NCBI GenBank assembly: GCA_030666985.1
Contig: DAOUWT010000023.1
Location: 1 to 16,794 of the forward strand
Direction: 5' to 3'
Length of the DNA stretch: 16,794 bases
From: Chloroflexota bacterium
GTDB taxonomy: Bacteria > Chloroflexota > Anaerolineae > Anaerolineales > UBA11858
Below the pieces are notes generated by a model, which saw only the letters and a list, made by a program, of their open reading frames with translations, was not told the DNA's origin and made no database searches. The position numbers and the translations under genes were made by a program. This document shows, piece after piece, positions 1 through 5,432 of this stretch. Every line of letters begins with the position of its first letter. Within the stretch, counting starts at the first letter, position 1.

Positions 1-9
1 GGGGGCGGT

Positions 10-23
10 GGGGGGGGGGGGGG
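10..23. other. G14 homopolymer tract at window edge
   Basis: Fourteen consecutive G residues, inside a longer G-rich stretch (1-26). No coding signal overlaps it. It may be a genuine homopolymer or an assembly artefact near a contig end. Confidence 0.5.
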
Positions 24-37
24 TTGTTTTACCCGGC

Positions 38-100
38 GCTCGAGCCGGATCGGCAGATCCGGCGGGTTGAGTCCGGGGGAAGTGACCTTCCCCCTCGAGC
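38..100 (+). repeat. Structured 63-nt element, copy 1 (three-way junction)
   Basis: The sequence folds as an outer stem GCTCGA/TCGAGC (38-43 with 95-100), a first 8-bp hairpin (44-51 with 56-63, loop GGCA), an 11-nt linker GGGTTGAGTCC (64-74), and a second 8-bp hairpin (75-82 with 87-94, loop TGAC). A second copy of identical length lies at 14854-14916. Differences between copies fall in loops, in the linker, or as paired changes that keep the stems: C46-G61 becomes T-A, and G82-C87 becomes C-G. There is no U-tract, so it is not a standard intrinsic terminator. It lies about 20 nt beyond the 3' end of the minus-strand TPR gene. I do not recognise a named RNA family. It could be a structured RNA or a REP/MITE-like DNA repeat. 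Confidence 0.75.
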
Positions 101-120
101 GTGAGAGGGAGCAGTCTACC

Positions 121-660
121 CTAGAAATTGAAGGGGATTTTCAGGAGCCGCTTCACCAAACGTTGTTTCCAGGTGGGACGTTCAAAGGCTTCCAGGCCAT
201 CTCCCATGGAGGCTAAGGCTCCCAGGGGGTTTCGCTGGCGAAGTTTTAGGGCCGAAATGGATTTCATGATTTGGGCATATTCTTCTTGAGCGCCAATTTC
301 TTGAAATATTTCAGCCGAGCGAGTGTAAGTGGCGAGAGCGGTTTGAAGTTCTCCTAGTTCTTCCAGGGCTGAGGCCCGGTTCCCAATGGCCATGGCCTGA
401 CGGTGAGGATCGTCAGCCTGGGCGAAAATAGCTTCTGTGCCCTCCACGGCCTGCAGGGCCTGCTCCGCGCTGCCGGCCTGGATCAACGCCACGGCTTGGT
501 TATTGCGCATTTCAGCGGCTTCGAGCGCATCCCCCGCGACCTGGAAGCCACCTGCGGCCCCGGCAAAGGAACGGGCGGCTTTTTCGTATTCTCCCGCCTG
601 ATAAGCGCGTTGGCCATCTTGCGCATTTTCTCGAGGGGTTTTTATATCATCAAGGTTCAT
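121..660 (-). CDS. TPR-like repeat protein
   Basis: This 179-aa, soluble, alpha-helical protein has helix-turn-helix repeats of about 34-37 residues rich in Ala, Glu and Tyr/Phe. They fall roughly at residues 12-45, 48-81, 85-118 and 122-155, with TPR-style signatures such as AYQAGEYEKAARSFAGAAG and YTRSAEIFQEIGAQEEYAQI. TPR proteins are protein-interaction scaffolds; no enzymatic motif is visible. There is no signal peptide; the C-terminus is basic and hydrophobic (KQRLVKRLLKIPFNF). ATG at 660 has only a weak upstream purine stretch (GAAGCGAG). It lies 55 nt downstream of the M20 dipeptidase on the same strand and may be co-transcribed with it, although the gap is filled by a heptad repeat array. 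The partner protein is unknown. Confidence 0.75.
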   Translation of the reverse strand: MNLDDIKTPRENAQDGQRAYQAGEYEKAARSFAGAAGGFQVAGDALEAAEMRNNQAVALIQAGSAEQALQAVEGTEAIFAQADDPHRQAMAIGNRASALEELGELQTALATYTRSAEIFQEIGAQEEYAQIMKSISALKLRQRNPLGALASMGDGLEAFERPTWKQRLVKRLLKIPFNF

Positions 661-671
661 TAAATACTCGC

Positions 672-735
672 TTCACATTTCACGCAACACGCAACACGCA
701 TCACGTCTTCACGTTTTACGTTTCACTTTTCACCT
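672..735 (-). repeat. Heptad array, GTGAAAC family (copy A)
   Basis: CAC or TAC trinucleotides occur at 674, 681, 688, 695, 702, 710, 717, 724 and 731: 7-bp spacing with a single 8. On the minus strand, the coding strand of both flanking genes, it reads as GTGAAAC/GTAAAAC/GTGTTGC-type heptads. It fills the gap between the M20 dipeptidase and the TPR gene and runs into the dipeptidase reading frame. The same motif family recurs at 13203-13246 and 15692-15778. Confidence 0.8.
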
Positions 736-2098
736 CATAGAAAAAATGTATCAACGCCTCAATCCCTTTATAAAAAGTCGGCAAATGCAGCTTCTCATTA
801 GGCCCGTGCATATTGTCGCTGGGGAGGCCGAAGCCAATGTTGACCGAGTCTACGCCCAGCAATTCTTGGAAGTGTACCACCACCGGCACGCTGCCACCCT
901 CACGCTTGAAGAGCGGGCGCGTTCCCCAGGCGGATTGGGCCGCCTCAATGTAGGCCTGTATCCAGGGGGATTGGCGGTCACTGAGGGATGCCACGCTGCC
1001 GGACAATTGCTCTAGCTCCCAGGTTACGGTGGGGGGAGCGTTTTCGGCGAGATAGGCCCGCAACTGTTGCCCCACTTCTTGGGGGTCTTGCTCGGGAACC
1101 AGGCGGGTGGAGATTTTAGCCATGGCGTAGGCGGGGAGGACGGTTTTTGAGCCTTTTTCAATATAGCCGGAGTAGAGGCCGTTGACCTCCAGCGTGGGAC
1201 GCGCCCCCGTGCGTTCTGCCGGGGTGTAGCCTTCTTCTCCCCATAGGGCCGGGGAGCCGCTTTCGTGGAGGTAAAACTCCTCGGTGAGGGGGAGACGCGC
1301 CAACTCGGCTCGTTCTTCCTCGTCCAGGGGGATGACTGCGTCGTAGAACCCGGGCAGTGTGACCCGCCCCCGGGCGTCGTGCATTCCCGCCACGAGATCC
1401 GCCAGCACCTGGGCCGGGTTGTGCACCACCCCGCCGAAAAGCCCGGAGTGGAGGTCTTGCTGCGGCCCGTACACGCGGAGTTCAAAGTAAGCCAATCCGC
1501 GCAGGGCGTAGGTAATGGTGGGCGTGTCGGGAGCCAGCATCCCCGTATCGGGGTTGAGGGCAAAGTCGCAGGCCAGCAGGTCGGTGTGGGAGGCGATGAA
1601 ATCTTCCAGGTTGGGGCCGCCGATCTCTTCCTCTCCCTCGATGATGAATTTGACGTTGAGGGGCAAATCTCCCGCTTGGAGGATGGCTTCCACCGCCGCC
1701 AGGGTGGCGACAATCTGCCCTTTCATGTCTGTGGTGCCGCGCCCGTAGATGTTATCTCCCTTGATGGTAGGGGTGAAGGGGATAGTGTCCCACTTGTCGA
1801 GCGGGGTTTCGGGCTGCACGTCGTAGTGCCCGTAGATGAGAACCGTGGGAGCGCGGGGGCCGGCCCTGAGCCAATCCCCGTAAACGAGGGGGTGCCGCGC
1901 CGTGGGGTAGATTTTGACGTTATCTAGCCCCAGGGCTAGTAACTCCTCTTTGAGCCATTGGGCTGTTTTTTGAATATCTGGCACATGCTCCTCGGCGGTG
2001 GATACGGATGGAATAGCCACAACTTCTTTTAATTTGTCTAGGAAACGTTCCTTGTTCTCGTTGGCGTAGTTGAGCGCGTTTGTTCGTTGGTACGGCAT
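716..2098 (-). CDS. M20 family zinc dipeptidase
   Basis: This 460-aa metallopeptidase of the M20 family (dipeptidase/carnosinase branch) is predicted to hydrolyse dipeptides in the cytoplasm using two metal ions. Visible motifs are LIYGHYDVQP (residues 87-96, metal ligand H91 and D93), the bridging Asp in GRGTTDMKGQ (D124), the catalytic and metal-binding Glu pair in EGEEEIGGPN (E157/E158), NPDTG with D184, and a C-terminal ligand in NMHGPNEKL (H431). The length fits the family. The start is supported by GGAGGT 8 nt upstream of ATG. The last residues (EVKSET) and stop codon are encoded inside a heptad repeat array, so the tail may be recently derived. The leader carries an 8-bp hairpin (2121-2128 with 2145-2152). 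The TPR gene follows on the same strand. The exact substrate is not determinable from sequence. Confidence 0.93.
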   Translation of the reverse strand: MPYQRTNALNYANENKERFLDKLKEVVAIPSVSTAEEHVPDIQKTAQWLKEELLALGLDNVKIYPTARHPLVYGDWLRAGPRAPTVLIYGHYDVQPETPLDKWDTIPFTPTIKGDNIYGRGTTDMKGQIVATLAAVEAILQAGDLPLNVKFIIEGEEEIGGPNLEDFIASHTDLLACDFALNPDTGMLAPDTPTITYALRGLAYFELRVYGPQQDLHSGLFGGVVHNPAQVLADLVAGMHDARGRVTLPGFYDAVIPLDEEERAELARLPLTEEFYLHESGSPALWGEEGYTPAERTGARPTLEVNGLYSGYIEKGSKTVLPAYAMAKISTRLVPEQDPQEVGQQLRAYLAENAPPTVTWELEQLSGSVASLSDRQSPWIQAYIEAAQSAWGTRPLFKREGGSVPVVVHFQELLGVDSVNIGFGLPSDNMHGPNEKLHLPTFYKGIEALIHFFYEVKSET

Positions 2099-2177
2099 GA
2101 TGTAGAACCTCCAAAGGTTGTAGATTTTTTGTGATTAATTGTTCAAAATCTAGTTTCGTGGTTATCTCCAAACGGAG

Positions 2178-2322
2178 GTAATTATTCACTCCCCATAGCG
2201 AATTATTCTTATTCACGGGATAGCGAAGGTTTGCAACCGAGCGGCGGCGTTCGGTGAGACACCTTCACTATCCTTGTGGAAACGGGGGGGTGAACGGTTA
2301 CAAACGGAGAGTGAATAATTAC
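2178..2322. repeat. Nested inverted-repeat element (MITE-like)
   Basis: Perfect 13-bp terminal inverted repeats lie at 2178-2190 and 2310-2322 (GTAATTATTCACT and its complement). Each is immediately preceded on the plus strand by CAAACGGAG (2169-2177 and 2301-2309). Inside lies a 13-bp stem GGATAGCGAAGGT/ACCTTCACTATCC (2218-2230 with 2261-2273, one wobble pair), enclosing a 5-bp stem ACCGA/TCGGT (2236-2240 with 2251-2255). There is no coding capacity. The compact palindromic form resembles a MITE or a large REP-type element, but no source transposase is in the window. Confidence 0.6.
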
Positions 2323-2350
2323 TGCGGGACAGAATGTATTTTGGTAATCC

Positions 2351-2388
2351 GATGTGCAACGCATCCAAAAGAGGATGCAATGCACATC
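2351..2388. repeat. GATGTGC hairpin repeat, copy 1
   Basis: Arms GATGTGCAACGCATC (2351-2365) and GATGCAATGCACATC (2374-2388) pair except for a 2-nt internal mismatch, with an 8-nt loop. A second copy at 8846-8883 has identical arms and a slightly different loop; the sequence just upstream (a TGG-AA-CC stretch) is also similar. Confidence 0.8.
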
Positions 2389-2421
2389 TTTATTTACACA
2401 CGGGAGAGATTTTACCGCAGG

Positions 2422-2456
2422 TTGGTGTGTTGGTAAATTGGTATGTTGGGAAATTG
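2422..2456. repeat. Octad array, TTGG family
   Basis: TTG occurs at 2422, 2430, 2438, 2446 and 2454, exactly 8 bp apart, with variable bases between. A related array lies at 3361-3401. It encodes no supported gene. Confidence 0.7.
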
Positions 2457-2496
2457 AGCGATTCATTCTTCTGCCTCATCTGGCTCTTCTTTTTCC

Positions 2497-2541
2497 CCTG
2501 TTTCCCTGTTTCCCTGCTTGCCTGATTCCTAGCCCCCTGTC
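2497..2541. repeat. 7/8-bp array, CCTG family
   Basis: CCTG or CCTA occurs at 2497, 2505, 2513, 2521, 2528 and 2536 (spacing 8, 8, 8, 7, 8). On the minus strand it contains CTAGGAATCAGG, the motif of the arrays at 8532-8583 and 10724-10758. On the toxin's coding strand it lies just downstream of the toxin stop codon. Confidence 0.65.
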
Positions 2542-2559
2542 TCCACTATCTTGTGGCTA

Positions 2560-2982
2560 TTAGCCTGCATGCACTAGTTCCATAACTTCTTCAATCAAAA
2601 ATGGCAAATTAGGCTTGGTGAATGACATCTTTGGTGCGGGGATGCGGTTGTGTTTTATGTTAGGATGAATGTGTTTGTGGTGGGGATGCGTGACAGCCAA
2701 ATCCGGGTTATTTGGATGCGCTTGGGAATCATACCAATAGAGTTTCTCATCTCCGCGCCAGACATTGTAGCCGTAACGGGTCAGTCGAGATGGTTCCAGG
2801 TCAAAGCGCACAACTTCCATTACACGTATCCGCAAATCCCCTGAGAAAAACAACTCGCCTTCAACGGTGGCTACATTGCTGGCTTGGCGGATAACTGTAA
2901 GAGTTGAGGTTTGAATATCTGGATAGGTGTCTTGCAAGGCATAGATGAACAACTCGTAGTCTAGCAGGGTGTGTTCCAGCAT
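2560..2982 (-). CDS. DUF6516/TumE-like toxin
   Basis: This 140-aa protein matches my memory of the DUF6516 (TumE-type toxin) family. The signatures are a central W-R-G-D-E-K-L-Y-W-Y-D-S segment (residues about 75-86), a His-rich stretch in THPHHKHIHPNIKHNR (about 98-113), then PAPKMSFTKPNLPFLIEEV near the C-terminus. Family members are toxins of type II-like toxin-antitoxin modules. The molecular target is not evident here, though the conserved His cluster suggests a catalytic or metal site. GGGGAG lies 5 nt upstream of ATG. The upstream partner gene ends only 12 nt before this start, so the two are probably co-translated from one message. The assignment rests on recalled family signatures rather than a database search. 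Confidence 0.8.
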   Translation of the reverse strand: MLEHTLLDYELFIYALQDTYPDIQTSTLTVIRQASNVATVEGELFFSGDLRIRVMEVVRFDLEPSRLTRYGYNVWRGDEKLYWYDSQAHPNNPDLAVTHPHHKHIHPNIKHNRIPAPKMSFTKPNLPFLIEEVMELVHAG

Positions 2983-2994
2983 TATTTCTCCCCT

Positions 2995-3258
2995 TTATAC
3001 CTGGACAACTTCATAAAGAGATGACGGCTCCCGGCGAGTATGTTGCAATATATTATCATAAGCTTGTTGACGATCTTGCCAGACTTCGTATAATCCAGCC
3101 CATTTTTCAAAGTCTAATACCCAGGCATCATTTTCCGGTTCTTCCCCATTGTTGTATACCTCATAGAAAGTGTAGGACATAATGCCATATTTACGTTCAA
3201 AGCGTTCCAATACGTGGTTTAATCGATGAATGTCTTTTACAATTGTGGCAAGTTCCAT
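2995..3258 (-). CDS. Small putative antitoxin partner of the DUF6516 toxin
   Basis: This 87-aa acidic protein has an N-terminal amphipathic helix likely to form a coiled coil (residues 1-25, MELATIVKDIHRLNHVLERF), then a YGIMSYTFYEVYNNGEE segment and an Asp/Trp-rich block (WVLDFEKWAGLYEVW, about 46-60). No helix-turn-helix motif is recognisable, unlike the XRE-type antitoxin TumA described with TumE. GGAG lies 8 nt upstream of the ATG. It is the first gene of a two-gene operon with the toxin, in the antitoxin-first order. The antitoxin role is inferred from size, charge and neighbour only. With no obvious DNA-binding domain, it is unclear whether it represses its own promoter. Confidence 0.65.
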   Translation of the reverse strand: MELATIVKDIHRLNHVLERFERKYGIMSYTFYEVYNNGEEPENDAWVLDFEKWAGLYEVWQDRQQAYDNILQHTRREPSSLYEVVQV

Positions 3259-3309
3259 AGTTTTATCTCCTGGCTGACAACTTTAGATTTTGAATTTAGC
3301 TACAGAAAC

Positions 3310-3339
3310 ATTATAACCTATGCTCGTCTACTCGGTCAA
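3310..3339 (-). promoter_or_regulatory. Sigma70-type promoter of the toxin-antitoxin operon
   Basis: On the minus strand, -35 TTGACC (3334-3339) and a perfect -10 TATAAT (3310-3315) are 18 bp apart. Transcription would start around 3303, giving a leader of about 45 nt before the antitoxin ATG at 3258. Confidence 0.65.
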
Positions 3340-3345
3340 CGAGCA
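3321..3345. promoter_or_regulatory. Candidate operator over the -35 box
   Basis: A perfect 7-bp inverted repeat TGCTCGT/ACGAGCA (3321-3327 with 3339-3345, 11-bp spacer) straddles the -35 hexamer of the toxin-antitoxin promoter. Its position suits autoregulation, but the regulator is unknown. Confidence 0.4.
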
Positions 3346-3360
3346 GCAAGATGATGGAGT

Positions 3361-3401
3361 GGTAAATTGGAGACAGGTATATTGGGAAAGTGGTGCATTG
3401 G
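3361..3401. repeat. Octad array, GG family
   Basis: GG dinucleotides in an AT-rich context occur at 3361, 3369, 3376, 3384, 3392 and 3400 (spacing 8, 7, 8, 8, 8). It resembles the TTGG array at 2422-2456 and lies between the divergent toxin-antitoxin and lipoprotein promoters. Confidence 0.6.
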
Positions 3402-3454
3402 TTACTCTGTTTTCCTGTTTCTTTTGCCTCTTCTGGCTCTTTTGTCTCCTTTGC

Positions 3455-3483
3455 TTGACACCCCGACCCTTTTGCTTTATTCT
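3455..3483 (+). promoter_or_regulatory. Sigma70-type promoter of the lipoprotein gene
   Basis: A consensus -35 TTGACA (3455-3460), a 17-bp spacer and -10 TATTCT (3478-3483). Transcription would start around 3490, just before a C10 tract (3497-3506) in the leader. Confidence 0.65.
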
Positions 3484-3527
3484 GTGCTATCACTATCCCC
3501 CCCCCCTCATACAAGGAGATTCCCCTC

Positions 3528-4478
3528 ATGAAATTTGCGAAACGCTCACTTTTTTTACTCATTGCCGCGCTGCTCTTAGGTAGTTTGGCGTGCAGCACTT
3601 TGCCATTCCTCTCCTCACCCACGGCTACCCCAACTGCCACGCCTGCCCCCACAGAGACTCCCCCCCCCCTGCCGCCCACCCCCACCCCCACCCTGCCTCC
3701 CTCCCCCGCGTCCCTCCCCGCCGGCGTTTTGGTTCCTCCTCCCCCCGCGGAATCTGGCCCGTGTGCCAATGTGCTTTATCCCCTTGTTGTGGGCAATCAA
3801 TGGATTTATGAATTGACGTCCGAGGGAGAGACTTATCAGATTAGCCTGACCGTCAGCCAGGTAGAAGGGAACGAGGCCACGCTCAATACCCTTAATATTG
3901 GCACCGGCATCATGACTGAGACCATTGTCACCTGTGATGATGGCGCTATCCTCAACTTCCCCATTCTCATGCTTGATTTCCTCCTGGGAGAAGTGGACGG
4001 CTCTTTGGAAATTGAACACATTGACGGTGTTTTTGCTCCCTCGTACCAGACCCTCGACGCTCATAGTTGGGATTATGCCTGGACGGGAAACTACGCCGCG
4101 ACGGGCCTGATCGAAATTGACGACGAAGGCGACGTGATCACGGGCCGCTTGGATGAAAGTCCCCTGGTCATGGAGTGGCACACTCTGGGCGTGGGAGAAG
4201 CCACCCTGGATTCTGTGACCGTGATAGCGGGCGAATTCCCCGAGGCCATCAAGCTCCAGCGTAAAATCACCATTGACGTTGATGCCCAGATAGAATCAGA
4301 AGGCGAAACCATGGCCCTGGCGGCTACCCTTATTGTAGAAACTTCGCTCTGGTTTGAACCCAACCAAGGCCTGCTCAAACAAGAAGTAGACCAAGCCAGC
4401 ATCGCGGTGGGGGGCATCTCCTTCCCCATCATCCTTGACGGCGTCATTGAACTGGTAGAGTTTCGCCCGGCGGAGTAG
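3528..4478 (+). CDS. Secreted lipoprotein with Thr/Pro-rich linker
   Basis: This 316-aa protein begins with a basic, hydrophobic signal peptide (MKFAKRSLFLLIAALLLGSL) ending at a lipobox-like SLAC, so Cys22 is the likely lipidated residue. A Thr/Pro-rich linker (about 30-75) follows, then a globular beta-rich domain (about 80-316) with YPLVVGNQWIYELTSEGETY near its start. That segment resembles extracellular domains of unknown function in Chloroflexota lipoproteins. AAGGAG lies 9 nt upstream of the ATG, and a good promoter precedes it. The coding strand contains a C10 run (3660-3669) in the linker, and the leader contains another (3497-3506); slippage in the first would shift the frame. It has no obvious operon partner. 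Function is unknown; a cell-surface or binding role is plausible. Confidence 0.8.
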   Translation: MKFAKRSLFLLIAALLLGSLACSTLPFLSSPTATPTATPAPTETPPPLPPTPTPTLPPSPASLPAGVLVPPPPAESGPCANVLYPLVVGNQWIYELTSEGETYQISLTVSQVEGNEATLNTLNIGTGIMTETIVTCDDGAILNFPILMLDFLLGEVDGSLEIEHIDGVFAPSYQTLDAHSWDYAWTGNYAATGLIEIDDEGDVITGRLDESPLVMEWHTLGVGEATLDSVTVIAGEFPEAIKLQRKITIDVDAQIESEGETMALAATLIVETSLWFEPNQGLLKQEVDQASIAVGGISFPIILDGVIELVEFRPAE

Positions 4479-4497
4479 GTACTGCCTCATACTTAAC

Positions 4498-4573
4498 GCA
4501 GAACCGCAGAGAGGCAGGGATGCAGGGAAAAAGAAAAATAACCCTGCGTCTCCGCGTCCCTGCGCCCTTGCGT
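4498..4573 (+). repeat. Inverted octad array forming a hairpin after the lipoprotein gene
   Basis: GCA occurs at 4498, 4506, 4514 and 4522, then GCG at 4546, 4554, 4562 and 4570, each exactly 8 bp apart. The halves are largely complementary around an A-rich loop (about 4528-4541). It starts about 20 nt after the lipoprotein stop codon and could act as a transcript-end structure, but there is no U-tract. Confidence 0.7.
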
Positions 4574-4653
4574 TACGCATTTGTTTCTCAAATTCGCGTA
4601 GATTAGCGTGCCGTGTAGTTTACGGCCGATTAGTGGAAAAGATTGGAGGATTG

Positions 4654-5136
4654 ATGTTAGTAGAACTCCCTTTTAACTTACCAGGCCGCATTTTTCGCAG
4701 TCCCATGCCTTTTAGCCCTTATGCCTCCGGTGATCTCTGGGAAAGCTATCAAGAGGAAGCGGTGGATATGGTCGTCGTCTTGACCGAACTTCAAGAATAT
4801 CTAGTCCATGCCCGGCGCGATTTGGTAGCCTTTTACGAGGAGGCTGGATTAGACGTTATCCATTTGCCGATCCCAGATTTTCAAACCCCGACCGACCTGG
4901 TTGCCTTCGGGGACGCGCTCCAGGCCGTGGAAGATTATGCCAAAGGGGGATGGACTATTGCCGTTCACTGCATGGCTGGTGTTGGCCGGACGGGAATCTT
5001 TATGGCCTGTTTGGCGCGGCGCATTTTAGGCTTTTCCGGCTCTGAGGCTATTACCTGGGTTCGAGGTTATGTTCCTGGGTCGTTGGAAAACTCAGTGCAA
5101 GAGAGGTTTGTGATAAACGTTTGTGGTAATCAGTGA
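4654..5136 (+). CDS. Dual-specificity/tyrosine-type protein phosphatase
   Basis: This 160-aa Cys-dependent phosphatase carries the P-loop HCMAGVGRTG (residues 105-114), matching HCxxGxxRTG: nucleophile C106 and phosphate-binding R112. The candidate general acid is D75 in PIPDFQTP. The compact single domain with no membrane segment fits bacterial DSP-like phosphatases acting on phosphotyrosine, phosphoserine or small phosphorylated compounds. The frame stays open to a GTG at 4633, but ATG at 4654 is preferred: GGAGGA (4645-4650) lies just upstream, at slightly short spacing, and no ribosome-binding site precedes the GTG. Flanking spacers are repeat-rich, and it appears to be a single-gene unit. 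The physiological substrate is unknown. Confidence 0.87.
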   Translation: MLVELPFNLPGRIFRSPMPFSPYASGDLWESYQEEAVDMVVVLTELQEYLVHARRDLVAFYEEAGLDVIHLPIPDFQTPTDLVAFGDALQAVEDYAKGGWTIAVHCMAGVGRTGIFMACLARRILGFSGSEAITWVRGYVPGSLENSVQERFVINVCGNQ

Positions 5137-5137
5137 G

Positions 5138-5146
5138 TGGTATAAT
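5138..5146 (+). promoter_or_regulatory. Extended -10 promoter candidate upstream of ygfK
   Basis: TGGTATAAT matches the TGn extended -10 consensus exactly; no good -35 is visible. If active, transcription would begin near 5153 and give a leader of about 280 nt containing the long hairpin at 5189-5301 before ygfK. Confidence 0.4.
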
Positions 5147-5188
5147 TTAGGTGATTCATAAGTGATTATCCTGTAAAATTAACGTAAC

Positions 5189-5301
5189 CGTTCAGAGGGT
5201 GTCATTCTGAGGGCGTTTTTTGCCCGAAGAATCCCCTACATTCTAAGCAGGGAGACTCTTCGTTCGCACAAAACGCTCTCTCAGAGTGACATAGCTGAAC
5301 G
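5189..5301. repeat. Long GTCATTCTGAG-type hairpin upstream of ygfK
   Basis: A perfect outer 7-bp stem CGTTCAG/CTGAACG (5189-5195 with 5295-5301) encloses imperfect arms TGTCATTCTGAG... and ...CTCAGAGTGACA of about 35-40 nt. This belongs to the widespread 'GTCATTCTGAGCGAAG' repeat style found in many bacterial genomes. A related hairpin lies at 13268-13360. No coding function is supported. Confidence 0.75.
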
Positions 5302-5432
5302 CTTACTAATAATGTTCTGTTTGAGAAAACATGGTGTTTTTTAGGATACTTGTTTTCCTGGAACGGCCTAACCAGCGTCAAACCAATGTAGTGGGGGAAA
5401 TTCGTGTTAGTACAGTAGCGTAGGAGATAAAA

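Larger units (their letters stand above)
2099..2559. other. 461-bp gene-free, repeat-rich spacer
   Basis: This spacer separates two minus-strand units. It holds the M20 ribosome-binding site and leader, a nested inverted-repeat element (2178-2322), a GATGTGC hairpin repeat (2351-2388), a TTGG octad array (2422-2456), a CCTG 7/8-bp array (2497-2541) and a small hairpin CCAC/GTGG (2543-2556) just beyond the toxin stop codon. Short open frames here translate the repeats and look non-coding. Confidence 0.7.

Noticed and set aside
64..74. tRNA T-arm-like linker (GGGTTGAGTCC)
   Set aside because: It resembles a T-loop but lacks the TTC core and a stem, and no acceptor or anticodon arm is present.
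38..100. Integron attC site
   Set aside because: The GTTRRRY/RYYYAAC core sites are absent and there is no integrase or cassette gene.
1265..1927. 220-codon plus-strand frame opposite the M20 gene
   Set aside because: It is an antisense shadow of a conserved, motif-rich dipeptidase, with no ribosome-binding site or family features.
716..2098. YgeY, the M20 enzyme of the E. coli purine cluster
   Set aside because: It is on the opposite strand, separated by unrelated genes, and its motifs and length fit the dipeptidase branch better.
2209..2466. Minus-strand 85-codon open frame in the spacer
   Set aside because: Its N-terminal part is a translation of the TTGG array, and the rest covers palindromic repeats.
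4633..4653. GTG start for the phosphatase
   Set aside because: No ribosome-binding site precedes it, whereas ATG at 4654 follows GGAGGA.
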